From contig CACWZZ010000012.1 of the NCBI GenBank assembly GCA_902765485.1, forward strand, positions 1 through 55,031: a DNA stretch of 55,031 nt, given 5' to 3'. The DNA is from an uncultured Bacteroidales bacterium. Lineage in GTDB: Bacteria; Bacteroidota; Bacteroidia; Bacteroidales; Paludibacteraceae. The position numbers and the translations under genes are program-made. Positions 35,401 through 42,987 of this stretch are shown here, one piece after another. Position 1 is the stretch's first letter, and each line of letters opens with the position of its first letter. Under the pieces are notes generated by a model. The model was not told the origin of the DNA, did not search any database, and saw only the letters and a list, made by a program, of their open reading frames with translations.

Positions 35401-36021
35401 GTCAAGATTGCTAAAGCGGAAGTCAACTATGCCGCTACAGCAGACCTCGGATGGCAACGCATCTCGACGCCGTTCCTCTATAATGAGGCTACGGCGGAGA
35501 GCAAACCGGCGTACGTACTGACCACCTTTACCACCAATATGTTGCAGGGCGGAGGATCGTCCTATACCGATACGGAGGCTAATCGCAATGTCTATGACTC
35601 TGTTTATTTGGACGATGTGGAAATGATCTATAATAAAGCTCTGACCATGCTCGTCCGCAACGAAGAGCCGGTAGGTTATAAAGACGGTGCATTCAGTGTA
35701 GAGGAGACCTATTGCGATTCGTGCGATCTCTATAGCGCAATGACCAATGGTATTTCCACCCAGACTTTCTTTGCCTTTGACGAGGCGCACCGCTGCGTCT
35801 TCGTCTATGTGATCGCTGACGATTACAGCCGCTCGATCGACTATTCGCTCTATCGCGTGGAGTTCACCGATAGCGACACAAAGGGGCTGGTCGATCCTAC
35901 CGAGGCAATTGAGAATGTCGCTCTCCGCGATGCTCAGTTTGAGAAAGTGCTCTACAATGGCGAACTCTATATCCGTAGCGGCGAGGTGTGGTTTAACGCC
36001 TCTGGAAAACGCGTCAAATAA
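32470..36021 (+). CDS. secreted protein with duplicated calycin-like/PCMD modules
   Basis: 1183 residues with a signal peptide. The N-terminal calycin-like part (VAGTFKGTLRIGGTPYANKE, TVTFVLPDFSFNGG) is followed by a PCMD-type domain (GGFEGAWSGNEPAGWHSFG, then QPDSMVFWAKYVPADGN). The same pair is repeated in the C-terminal half (LCGKYEGELIIDGAIYADKE, GGFEGAWSNNEPVGWHSFG), so an internal tandem duplication is clear. Cysteine-containing linkers (GCDSIYRLSL, ECDSVCILHL) join the halves. The tail LYIRSGEVWFNASGKRVK is the shared C-terminal signal. Thirty-four bp behind the receptor gene, so probably co-transcribed; a surface partner of the receptor is inferred. Confidence 0.8.
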   Translation: MRKFVSIIVCLFVLCATVPAVTVNDVAGTFKGTLRIGGTPYANKEIYILPGVESNTVTFVLPDFSFNGGALGDIVLVNIPMETNGQLTLEDRPLYMRALDTYVAVSMTSGSVLSATNAKVNLNIDVEGIDPIAVAFSGTPNTNNYDFENGGFEGAWSGNEPAGWHSFGSATGGMASFVTGNTDQFTRSTDKRPGSTGSQSAVIKSKSIFGVKANGNCTNGRIFAGSMTASDGSKNYNFSEPSANDTYNTPFVGQPDSMVFWAKYVPADGNPSNSNNKARAHAVITTNAKYQDPEAGNNYSSVKIAEAEVNYSATFSKGWQRISVPFKYSSVDPTKAAYMLMTFTTNATPGGGTTSGSSVDNIYLDDAEMIYNHSLSSLTMNGAAVSFSNGNASLEAQFSESEYVFTAKTNGKASKSFIGYDPFNYRVHVYVVAGNYSQAKNYSLYSLQMAEPDIKPGDTQYTYSATTCANEPYSDANFENLTEEGAYTKTLPNAAGADSVITLTLSVLPTYLFNEEISTANSTIEWRGKQISGLEYSDKPYFFYDSLKTAQGCDSIYRLSLYYTSIPRTYGEYKARMCEGDSVEFNGVYYHSAFTGDIVLSKPNHFGGDSVVHLTVEIAPNYQTEEYMTIHQGEAASWAGFDLSKMDPGMMTLKTQYWSVDECDSVCILHLTVLSTSKPWNKGTETYTVRKLCGKYEGELIIDGAIYADKEVYVLPGTVDSTVTFVLPDFTYNAGKLGHIVLPNIDVTSYGQLLLEHRSLYMDTISERATVTMINGLKEGREDYYSLLSPEQAQVVLYIEAPSLPQGILVFFRGIADREKNYDVVNGGFEGAWSNNEPVGWHSFGSATGAMNDFVKDNVHQFIPSTEVRPWSDGKQSALISSTKILEVPANGNCTNGQINAGSYSAADVTKNYNFSDPANEGFNTPFYGRPDSIVFWAKYIPADRDVKNEVNKARMSTIITTDARYQDPEDGDLYADVKIAKAEVNYAATADLGWQRISTPFLYNEATAESKPAYVLTTFTTNMLQGGGSSYTDTEANRNVYDSVYLDDVEMIYNKALTMLVRNEEPVGYKDGAFSVEETYCDSCDLYSAMTNGISTQTFFAFDEAHRCVFVYVIADDYSRSIDYSLYRVEFTDSDTKGLVDPTEAIENVALRDAQFEKVLYNGELYIRSGEVWFNASGKRVK

Positions 36022-36121
36022 TGGACAGTAAAATGGAACATTTCACGATGCAGGTTTTTTCGTGGTTTCATCGTGGTTGTTTCGTGGTTTATTTGTAGTA
36101 AAAATTAAACATTTTAGATAT

Positions 36122-38020
36122 ATGAAAAATAAAATTTATGTATTATTATTTTGCGCGGCAATGAGTCTTTCGCTCTCCGCACAGACCTACAAAAACGGCG
36201 TCTGGTATTCGCTCTATGACGACACTGAGCATTCTATGAATACCCAAGGTGACTATTCTACCGGAGGCATCTTTGCGCCTACAGCGGGCAAACTAAACAC
36301 AACCTGGAAATATGAATGGGTAGATTGGTTAGGATTTTCGCGAAAGGTCAACACGGAGGTTTTGGAATCCGCTGATAATGGCTCTACTACCATTATCGTC
36401 GGTATGTTGGCAGAGCATACAGACAAGAATCAAATTACCTCGGAGTCGTTCAATGTAAGTGCCAATATCAACTGGATTAAATTCAACCGTCCTAACGGTT
36501 TTGATTTGGGAGGTCCTACGCATAAAGTTATTATGCAGCATATTGACATCCCTCTAGCTAAACATATTTTGCTGGCAGAAGGAGAGTATGGCAAGACGAC
36601 GGACTCACATAACTTCGACACAATTGAAGTGGATGCCGTTTCGGAGGCTTATACGGTGAACCTTCGTTCTTTCTATACCGATGGCGACATCTACATCACT
36701 TCGTCGGATCCTCAGAACTTCCGCATTGGAGACGTGGAAAATACCAAAGGTCTTACTTATGAGGTGGGCGCTAATGCGTGCGCTTCGGCGAACGGTAAGG
36801 CGGCAGCTGCACAAGGCGGTACGCTCGGAAATATTGCTAACTATGCGTTCCCGATCTATTTCACTCCGCAGAAGGGCGGCGAATACGAGGCTACGATCAC
36901 CATCACGGATGGTACTTCTACGGCTACTGTTACCGTGACCGGCGTTGCGCCGAAACAGGAGCAGACAATTACCTGGAACGAAGAGCAAACAACGCTCTTT
37001 ACCAATGGTACTATCGCTACAGCTACTGCTTCGTCCGGTCTGGATGTAGCATACACCTTTGCCCCGGAAGGCGTGGTTTCCTATGCCGATGGTGCATTCC
37101 AAATCCTCTCCGCCGGCGTGGTTAAGATCACGGCTTCGCAACCCGGAGATGACATCTATTATGCAGCTACTCCGATCTCCAAGACTTTCACGATCTATCC
37201 TACGGAGACGGGGTCTGTCTATGGCGCAGCTATATGTGAAGGGGAATTCTACTCGGATGAGAACTTCGAACATCTGACCGAAGCCGGTGTTTACAAAGAT
37301 ACTCTGAAAACGACATACGGCGCAGATTCTATTATCACCTTCACGTTGGTAGTGAACCCGCTCTTCCATTCCGAAGAGGAACTTTCCTTCAATATCGGAG
37401 AAGAACAGCATAGCTGGCAAGGAATTGACCTGAGCGAATTCCCAATTGGCGACACCACGCTCGTTGCGGCATACCAGTCTGTCTATGGCTGTGACTCGGT
37501 CTATACGCTCCATCTGACAGTCAAGCCGCATATTATCACTTATGGCGCAGACACGATTCATGCTTGCTCCGGCGAGACTGTGATCTACGAAGGAAAAGCT
37601 TACAGACAGTCCGCTACGGATTCAGTAGTTCTCTCGGGACAGAACTACGCCGGCGGTGACTCGATCGTAGTGCTCGTCGTTTCCTTCTCGCAGTCCTTCT
37701 CCGTAGAGGCCTTCCTTACGATCACAGAAGGCGACGCAGAGACATGGCAGAGTGTTGATCTCAGCACGATCGGAGTTGGCGACACCACGCTGGTAGCGGA
37801 ATACCAGACGATCCATGGTTGCGACTCAACCTACATGCTCTATCTGACCGTAGAAGAGAAACAGGAAGAGCCCGGTGATGAGCCCAAGGATGAGGCGATT
37901 CCGTTCACCGACGCAGACCAAGTTGGAGTACAGAAGATCCTCTATCAGGGCAATATCTACATCCGCAAGGGAGACGAACTCTTCGACATCCGCGGTATTA
38001 AGGTAGAAACGAAGAAATAA
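36122..38020 (+). CDS. secreted modular protein with the shared C-terminal tail
   Basis: ATG 36122 gives MKNKIYVLLFCAAMSLSLSAQ, a clear signal peptide; a longer frame from 36062 lacks one. The N-terminal about 210 residues are unrecognised, then an Ig-like part (ITITDGTSTATVTVTGVAPKQ and a following ITW...ASQPGDDIYY block). Cys-containing repeats (CEGEFYSDENFEHLTEAGVY, YGCDSVYTLHLTV, HGCDSTYMLYLTV) closely match linkers of the preceding protein. The tail NIYIRKGDELFDIRGIKVE resembles the other exported-protein tails. Upstream, 36056-36100 has three TCGTGGTTT-like copies. Third gene of the receptor operon, ended by the terminator at 38039-38070. Function unknown. Confidence 0.8.
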   Translation: MKNKIYVLLFCAAMSLSLSAQTYKNGVWYSLYDDTEHSMNTQGDYSTGGIFAPTAGKLNTTWKYEWVDWLGFSRKVNTEVLESADNGSTTIIVGMLAEHTDKNQITSESFNVSANINWIKFNRPNGFDLGGPTHKVIMQHIDIPLAKHILLAEGEYGKTTDSHNFDTIEVDAVSEAYTVNLRSFYTDGDIYITSSDPQNFRIGDVENTKGLTYEVGANACASANGKAAAAQGGTLGNIANYAFPIYFTPQKGGEYEATITITDGTSTATVTVTGVAPKQEQTITWNEEQTTLFTNGTIATATASSGLDVAYTFAPEGVVSYADGAFQILSAGVVKITASQPGDDIYYAATPISKTFTIYPTETGSVYGAAICEGEFYSDENFEHLTEAGVYKDTLKTTYGADSIITFTLVVNPLFHSEEELSFNIGEEQHSWQGIDLSEFPIGDTTLVAAYQSVYGCDSVYTLHLTVKPHIITYGADTIHACSGETVIYEGKAYRQSATDSVVLSGQNYAGGDSIVVLVVSFSQSFSVEAFLTITEGDAETWQSVDLSTIGVGDTTLVAEYQTIHGCDSTYMLYLTVEEKQEEPGDEPKDEAIPFTDADQVGVQKILYQGNIYIRKGDELFDIRGIKVETKK

Positions 38021-38038
38021 GGAGTACCTCCTTTAACG

Positions 38039-38070
38039 AAAAAGAGCATCCGTCAGGGTGCTCTTTTTTA
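38039..38070 (+). terminator. Rho-independent terminator of the TonB-receptor operon
   Basis: GAAAAAGAGCA, loop, TGCTCTTTTTT. It closes the + strand unit just before the convergent S41 protease gene. Confidence 0.9.
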
Positions 38071-38132
38071 TTGGCGTTTATTTCAGTAGTTGTTTATTAC
38101 TGTATTACTGTAGTTGTTTATTTCACTATGAA

Positions 38133-39776
38133 TTATTTCAATTCCTGCAGGGCGCGTTTGAGTTCCTTGTCGAACCGCAGCGTGTAAGCGATTTGCCCTT
38201 TCTGGTAGTAATAGCGCAGAACGATCTCGGAGCCTAACAACTCTTTGACTCCCTCTTTGTTCCGCGCGATGGCTTCTTTATAACTCGGACGCAGGATTTC
38301 TTCGTATGCCTCCAGCTGCGCGATCGTAGCCGAGTCAATGTCCTCGTGCTTCGCCATCTTCAGCATGTCGTCGTAGAATTTGCTGGTCTCCGTCTCGTAT
38401 TTATATCCCCGCTCTTCTAGGAAAGCGCAGAAGGACTCAATCTCTTCGTCGGTGATCTCAAACTCCTCCGGCTTGGCTATACTGTCGTGCGAATGGCGGT
38501 AGCGCGTAGCGTAGTCGAAGAAGTAATGGTCCATATAGAGCGAATAGGTGATATCTACTTTTGCGCTGTCGTTCATCACGATGTCTGGCAGAATACCTCC
38601 AGCCGTGTCGCGTTTCAGTTCATGTCCTTTCTGCCGCTCGCTGTAGTCGATCGCTTGAATGCAGCGTCCGGAGGGCAGGTAGTACTTGCTGGTCGTCACT
38701 TTGATGTGTCCGCCGTAGGCGATAGGACGTACGTTCTGAACCAAACCTTTGCCGTACGTGCGTTGACCGATTAACTTAGCGCGTCCGAGATCCTGCAGCG
38801 CACCGGAGACGATCTCGCTTGCCGAAGCGGAGTTCTTATCCACCAGCACTACCAGCGGCAGATCTTTGTACCGCGGGGTATTGCGGGTCTTATAAGTGCG
38901 GTTGCTGTTGCTCGTCTTGCCTTTGGTCTCCACTACCTTCGTGTCCCGATCGACGAACAGGTTCACGATCTGGAGCGCTTCGTCCACTATACCTCCTCCG
39001 TTGCCGCGCAAGTCTATGATCAGCGCGCGTGCCCCTTGGGTGTAATAGAGCTCGTCCAAGGCGTTGCTGAAGGCTTGCGCCGAGCCCTCCGTGAACTCGT
39101 TGAAGCGGATGTAACCCACTGGCTCTCTGAGACTGTCGGCGCGGAAGGCGGTGTAATAACTCACCGGCTCCAAGTGAATGTCCTCGCGCACGATAGAGAC
39201 CTTGAACGGTTTCTCTACTCCTTCCCGTTCGAGCTCCAGCACAACGGTACTGCCCGGCACGCCGCGCAGCAGGTTGCTCACTTCGCTTACCGTCAGACCT
39301 TTGGTGCTCTTGCCGTCCACGGATAGAATCCGGTCTCCGGCTTCCACTCCTGCGCGCTGTGCCGGCTTGCCTTCGTAGGGATTGACGGCATAAGTCGCCA
39401 GCGAGTCTTTGTTCACTTTGCCCTTGCGTCCTTCGCCTTTCGCTTTGGGCAGGGGGCGTTGCTGGATAATACTACCTATACCGCCGTACTTGCCGGTGGT
39501 CAGCATGCGCAGGTCCTTGTCGTTCTTCTTGGGATAATACACCGTATAGGGGTCGATCTTACGGAGCATGGCGTTGATCGCGGTCTCCGTCAGATCTTCG
39601 TAATTGAGTGTGTCCACATAATTGACATCGACTTGGCGCAGCACGTCGTTGAAGATCGCGATGCACTCGTCTGCGCGCGTCGTGGCGCTCCGCTCCTGCG
39701 CGTAGAGGACGCCCCTTCCTAACCCTCCCCATAATGGGAGGGAAAATATAGCTATTAACAGAATTCTTTTTATCAT
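38133..39776 (-). CDS. S41-family C-terminal processing peptidase
   Basis: Exported serine protease of the CtpA/Prc type. Signal peptide, then a helical region (KIDPYTVYYPKKN), a PDZ domain (PAQRAGVEAGDRILSVDGKS, LLRGVPGSTVVLELER) and the peptidase core: YIRFNEFTEGS, LIIDLRGNGGG, catalytic Ser in NSASASEIVSGAL, Lys in TYGKGLVQ. 547 residues from ATG 39776 (an upstream TTG is less likely). A G/C palindromic element (39709-39742) encodes part of the signal peptide, LPLWGGLGRGV. It acts in the periplasm, probably on protein C-termini. Last gene of the minus run that includes coaD. Confidence 0.92.
   Translation of the reverse strand: MIKRILLIAIFSLPLWGGLGRGVLYAQERSATTRADECIAIFNDVLRQVDVNYVDTLNYEDLTETAINAMLRKIDPYTVYYPKKNDKDLRMLTTGKYGGIGSIIQQRPLPKAKGEGRKGKVNKDSLATYAVNPYEGKPAQRAGVEAGDRILSVDGKSTKGLTVSEVSNLLRGVPGSTVVLELEREGVEKPFKVSIVREDIHLEPVSYYTAFRADSLREPVGYIRFNEFTEGSAQAFSNALDELYYTQGARALIIDLRGNGGGIVDEALQIVNLFVDRDTKVVETKGKTSNSNRTYKTRNTPRYKDLPLVVLVDKNSASASEIVSGALQDLGRAKLIGQRTYGKGLVQNVRPIAYGGHIKVTTSKYYLPSGRCIQAIDYSERQKGHELKRDTAGGILPDIVMNDSAKVDITYSLYMDHYFFDYATRYRHSHDSIAKPEEFEITDEEIESFCAFLEERGYKYETETSKFYDDMLKMAKHEDIDSATIAQLEAYEEILRPSYKEAIARNKEGVKELLGSEIVLRYYYQKGQIAYTLRFDKELKRALQELK
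39709..39742. repeat. G/C palindromic element in a signal-peptide coding region
   Basis: CCCTCCCC-ATAAT-GGGAGGG hairpin preceded by GCCCCTTCCTAA. Read on the minus strand it supplies LPLWGGLGRGV of the S41 protease leader. Confidence 0.8.
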
Positions 39777-39790
39777 ATACAATTTCTCTT

Positions 39791-39820
39791 CTCCTCCCCT
39801 GAGGGGAGGTCGGGTGGGGT
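39791..39820. repeat. G/C palindromic element, intergenic
   Basis: CTCCTCCCCTGAGGGGAGG followed by TCGGGTGGGGT, in the short gap between coaD and the S41 protease gene. Same family as 44131-44162. Confidence 0.8.
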
Positions 39821-39822
39821 TC

Positions 39823-40272
39823 TCACCTCAACTCATTCGGCACAAAATCGCTTACGTCCTTGCCATACGCATAGAGGTCGCGCACAAGGGTGGAGGATAT
39901 ATGTGCGTATTCCGGACGGGTGTAAAGAATGATCGTCTCTACGCCGCCGAGTTGTTTGTTCGCCTCTGCCATGTTACGCTCGTACTCGAAGTCTTCTACG
40001 CAACGGATGCCGCGCAGAATAAACGGCGCCTCTTGTTCTTTCGCGAAATCAACCGTCAGGCAGTCGTATATCGCTACTTTGACGCGCGGTTCGTCCGCAA
40101 AGATCTTACGGATCGCTTCCTCGCGCTCACGAATGGGGAAAGTCTCTTTCTTCGTGCTGTTACGTCCTATACCGATGATGATTTCATCAAAAATCTTCAG
40201 ACCACGTTTCACGATGTCGTAGTGGCCTACTGTGAAGGGATCAAACGATCCCGGGAATATTGCTCTTTTCAT
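39823..40272 (-). CDS. coaD: phosphopantetheine adenylyltransferase
   Basis: Penultimate step of coenzyme A synthesis: 4'-phosphopantetheine plus ATP to dephospho-CoA. AIFPGSFDPFTVGHYDI has the nucleotidyltransferase TxGH motif, ILRGIRCVEDFEYERNMA is the substrate motif and HISSTLVRDL the second nucleotide motif. 149 residues, normal for the family. ATG 40272. Upstream lies the heptamer array 40287-40319, downstream a palindromic element. Confidence 0.95.
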   Translation of the reverse strand: MKRAIFPGSFDPFTVGHYDIVKRGLKIFDEIIIGIGRNSTKKETFPIREREEAIRKIFADEPRVKVAIYDCLTVDFAKEQEAPFILRGIRCVEDFEYERNMAEANKQLGGVETIILYTRPEYAHISSTLVRDLYAYGKDVSDFVPNELR

Positions 40273-40286
40273 ATCTCTAACCTTTT

Positions 40287-40319
40287 AACTTTCAACTTTC
40301 AACTTTCAACTTTCAACTG
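40287..40319. repeat. heptamer array AACTTTC
   Basis: About 4.5 AACTTTC units between coaD and the acyltransferase. In this orientation the minus strand contains TGA and gives the acyltransferase its stop codon (LAVES, stop). Confidence 0.9.
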
Positions 40320-41301
40320 CAAGCCGGTAATTCTTTACCGGATTGCTGTACATCTCATATAGTTTCTCCCGCAGGAACGCTTCGTCCTTGTTGGGAATGT
40401 TGATCTTGGCGAGGCGGCTCTCGATATACTTATCAAAATCCGTGCCATGCTCATAGATCTCATATCCCTGATGGATATGTCGGTCGATAATATCGCAGAT
40501 GTGCTGCAACTGGTCGTGGCTTGGCTGCTCGCGGTATTCGGGGTGCGCAGCCAACATCGCGTCTATCTCCGGATTGATACTGGGGGTCAGGCGATAGACC
40601 ACTCTGCCTTTGTAGCCCTCAATGCCGGTTTGCATGGAGACGACGTCGTCGCGTTTGGTCTTGCGCCATTTGGGGTTATCGCGCTTGAGTTGCATCTCTG
40701 CTGCCTTCAGGTAGTCGCAGGGGTCAAATTCGTACGTGATGCTCACGGGGCAAATATTAAGCGCCTTCACGTTCTCGTACAAATCTCCTTCGCCTATGGT
40801 CAGCATGTGCAGCACCGAAGTCTGGGTGAGGTCGTTGCTGTCCTTGGCGCGTCCTTCGCGCTGCGCCAGCCAGATCGACTTACCGCGGCTGCGCAGATTG
40901 CGGATGTATGCCGACAACTGCTTGGCGTTCTCCAGCTGCGCATGAGGTGCAGCGCCGCGTTTGACGGCAAAGCAGCGATGGTATTTCATCAGATGTTCGA
41001 TCCACGGCTTGGCGAACAAATTATCGCCCACGCCCATATAAGGGCGGATGAAATAGTGTATCCGCAGCAGGTACGACAGCCACGCCGCGTCCATAATGAT
41101 GTCGCGGTGGTTGGTCATGAAGAAAGCCCCATGCTTGATGTCTTTCTCTATCTGTTTGCGGTCGCCGAGGTAGTCCAGTTTCAGACTCTTCGTCCGTTTC
41201 CACGCCCAAATCTGCAGGAGCGGGAAGACGATCAGAAAGTCCGTCAGCCATAGGATCCCTCCGACCCGATAAGCTCTAATATCTTTAAATTCGTCTTTCA
41301 C
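40306..41301 (-). CDS. membrane acyltransferase (1-acylglycerol-3-phosphate acyltransferase-like)
   Basis: 331 residues with a GTG start at 41301 (MKDEFKDIRAYR). One hydrophobic segment near 12-32 (VGGILWLTDFLIVFPLLQIW). FFMTNHRDIIMDAAWL carries the acyltransferase His-Asp motif, KYHRCFAVKRG the second block, and SIWLAQREGRAKD the glycerophosphate-binding third block; ICPVSITYEFDPCD fits the fourth. Probably works in phospholipid synthesis at the inner membrane. The C-terminal residues and stop are made of heptamer repeat. Distinct from the acyltransferase at 24784. Confidence 0.85.
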   Translation of the reverse strand: MKDEFKDIRAYRVGGILWLTDFLIVFPLLQIWAWKRTKSLKLDYLGDRKQIEKDIKHGAFFMTNHRDIIMDAAWLSYLLRIHYFIRPYMGVGDNLFAKPWIEHLMKYHRCFAVKRGAAPHAQLENAKQLSAYIRNLRSRGKSIWLAQREGRAKDSNDLTQTSVLHMLTIGEGDLYENVKALNICPVSITYEFDPCDYLKAAEMQLKRDNPKWRKTKRDDVVSMQTGIEGYKGRVVYRLTPSINPEIDAMLAAHPEYREQPSHDQLQHICDIIDRHIHQGYEIYEHGTDFDKYIESRLAKINIPNKDEAFLREKLYEMYSNPVKNYRLAVES

Positions 41302-41315
41302 TAATCTTCAAATTT

Positions 41316-41672
41316 TCAAATCCCCCAATTCTCCAGCGCTGCTTTAGCGGCTTCTCTGTAAGCGACCATGAGTCCTCCTGTGCCGAGCAGCGTGCCGCCG
41401 AAATAGCGCACAACGACCACCAGTATATTGTCCAGTCCCCGTGCGTCGATGGATCGCAGGATCGGCGCTCCGGCGGTACCGTGCGGCTCTCCGTCGTCTT
41501 TCGTCCGCCATAAGTTCGGTCCGAGACGGTATGCATAGCATACATGCCGCGCGTCGTGGTATTTTTTCTTATACCACGCTATCCGGGCTTTTGCTGCGTC
41601 CTCATCCGCGATCGGTTCTGCGAATGCGAGGAACTTGCTCCCGCGGTCCTTATAGATGCCTTCGGCTGCCAT
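41316..41672 (-). CDS. YigZ/IMPACT-family protein
   Basis: 118 residues with the UPF0029 core: EGIYKDRGSKFLAFAEPI, AYRLGPNLWRTKDDGEPHGT, AGAPILRSIDARGLDNILV, VVRYFGGTLLGTGGL. Only this N-terminal domain is present; the C-terminal domain of longer YigZ proteins is absent and the first about 10 residues usual before EGIY are shortened. The start shares a base with the stop of the C1 peptidase. The TGA lies in an ATTTGAA-type repeat (about 41302-41322). Role unclear; relatives affect translation control. Confidence 0.88.
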   Translation of the reverse strand: MAAEGIYKDRGSKFLAFAEPIADEDAAKARIAWYKKKYHDARHVCYAYRLGPNLWRTKDDGEPHGTAGAPILRSIDARGLDNILVVVVRYFGGTLLGTGGLMVAYREAAKAALENWGI

Positions 41673-42880
41673 TAAATGCCTAATTTCTTGCGGATGTCTT
41701 TCGGGATAGCGTTCTTATGCACCAGCACGTCGTTGGTCTTGTATTGCATGAACGCTTCGCTCACGTACCAGATCCCGTTGTAGTCGGAGCGCATCGTGCC
41801 CCAGCTGTTTTTCACCATGTAGTACCGCTTGCCGTTCTGGTCTTTGGCGGTACCGAAGATCTGCATTCCGTGGTCGTCCGTCGTCTCCCAGTTGTCGAAC
41901 GCGTTCTGGCGCATCTCCTGCGTGATCGTTTTCTCCGGCAGCGGTTTCTTGGTCAACTCCTCTTTCTTCTTGTCGTTACTCATGCCTACCCATTTCGCCA
42001 TGTCGGAGCCGGTGATGTCCGCTCCATTGTCGTCGTCCGGCATGACACCGATCCCTTTGCGGGTGAAGCCGATCTCGCTAACGTCGGCTCCCCAAGCGAG
42101 GGTGTAGCCGTTGGCGATAGCGTGGTCAATGATCCGCATCATGTCCTCCATCGGCACGTTGTACATCTGGTCCATGCGCCAGTTATCGGGCACCTCCAGC
42201 GCGAAGCGCTCGTAGAACGGATGGTGGGTGTAACTGGTGATGGAGACATAGTCGTCGGCGTTCAGACCGAGGCTCTCAACGAAACTCTGCGGCGTGTATT
42301 TCTTGCCTTCGTATTCAAACTCCTCCGGGCATTTTCCCAGATACGTATCGTAGATGGCTTGCAGTCCTTCGCGCCAGACGGGACTTAACTTCTTCAAACC
42401 CGTCAGACCTTTGATAAATCCTCCCGCTACGCGGTCCAACTCGCCGTGAACGGGCAGGGTGTCGTTCTTCGTCCATCCGTAGCGGATGCCCGGCATCGCT
42501 TCCTGCGGCACGAGACCGTAATGTCCCATGCAGTAGATCACGTCGTATGCGCTACCGCCCGGTGCAAAACGCGGCTCGTTGTACAGCCGCACACAATACG
42601 TCGCGCGGTCCATCATGGTCTTGCTGACCACGAACATCTCGCTCAAGTCCAGCTCTTTGCCTTTCGTGCGAAGCACTTCCGATTCGATGAATCCGATCGT
42701 CGAGAACGCCCAGCAGGTCGAGCTCCGGTTCTGGTCCTTCACCGGCGTGATGCCAACGCTATCGACCGTCGTAAAGCGGAAACCTTCCGTCGTGTCCTTT
42801 TCTACTTTCGTTGTGTCTGTCTGCGCGAAAGCGAAGGTCGCGATCGCGGCAAGGGTAAGGGTGTATAAGATTCGTTTCAT
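41672..42880 (-). CDS. C1-family cysteine peptidase (aminopeptidase C/bleomycin hydrolase-like), exported
   Basis: Papain-fold peptidase with a signal peptide (ILYTLTLAAIATFAFAQ). The catalytic set is visible: Gln in VKDQNRSSTCWAFS, Cys in STCWAFST, His in DDHGMQIFG, Asn in VKNSWGTM. Internal blocks (LDLSEMFVVSK, GVMPDDDNGADITG) follow the PepC pattern. 402 residues from ATG 42880; an upstream in-frame TTG gives only two more residues. It probably trims peptides in the periplasm. It lies below a triple 11-bp CCTAGG repeat (42934-42966) that could be an operator. Confidence 0.9.
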   Translation of the reverse strand: MKRILYTLTLAAIATFAFAQTDTTKVEKDTTEGFRFTTVDSVGITPVKDQNRSSTCWAFSTIGFIESEVLRTKGKELDLSEMFVVSKTMMDRATYCVRLYNEPRFAPGGSAYDVIYCMGHYGLVPQEAMPGIRYGWTKNDTLPVHGELDRVAGGFIKGLTGLKKLSPVWREGLQAIYDTYLGKCPEEFEYEGKKYTPQSFVESLGLNADDYVSITSYTHHPFYERFALEVPDNWRMDQMYNVPMEDMMRIIDHAIANGYTLAWGADVSEIGFTRKGIGVMPDDDNGADITGSDMAKWVGMSNDKKKEELTKKPLPEKTITQEMRQNAFDNWETTDDHGMQIFGTAKDQNGKRYYMVKNSWGTMRSDYNGIWYVSEAFMQYKTNDVLVHKNAIPKDIRKKLGI

Positions 42881-42933
42881 ATCCAATTTTAAGTATATTA
42901 TTAGCCTATTATCGTCATACTCTGGTGCCGAGA

Positions 42934-42966
42934 ATAACCTAGGTATAACCTAGGTATCACCTAGGG
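42934..42966. repeat. three 11-bp CCTAGG-centred repeats
   Basis: ATAACCTAGGT, ATAACCTAGGT, ATCACCTAGGG in tandem, each with the palindrome CCTAGG, about one helical turn apart, 54 bp upstream of the C1 peptidase start and just downstream of prfB. Candidate operator. Confidence 0.85.
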
Positions 42967-42987
42967 TTGACCCGATAGTTATAGTAT

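Noticed and set aside
34132-35790. 552-codon open frame opposite the PCMD protein
   Set aside because: Shadow frame; the + strand gene has signal peptide, domains and operon context.
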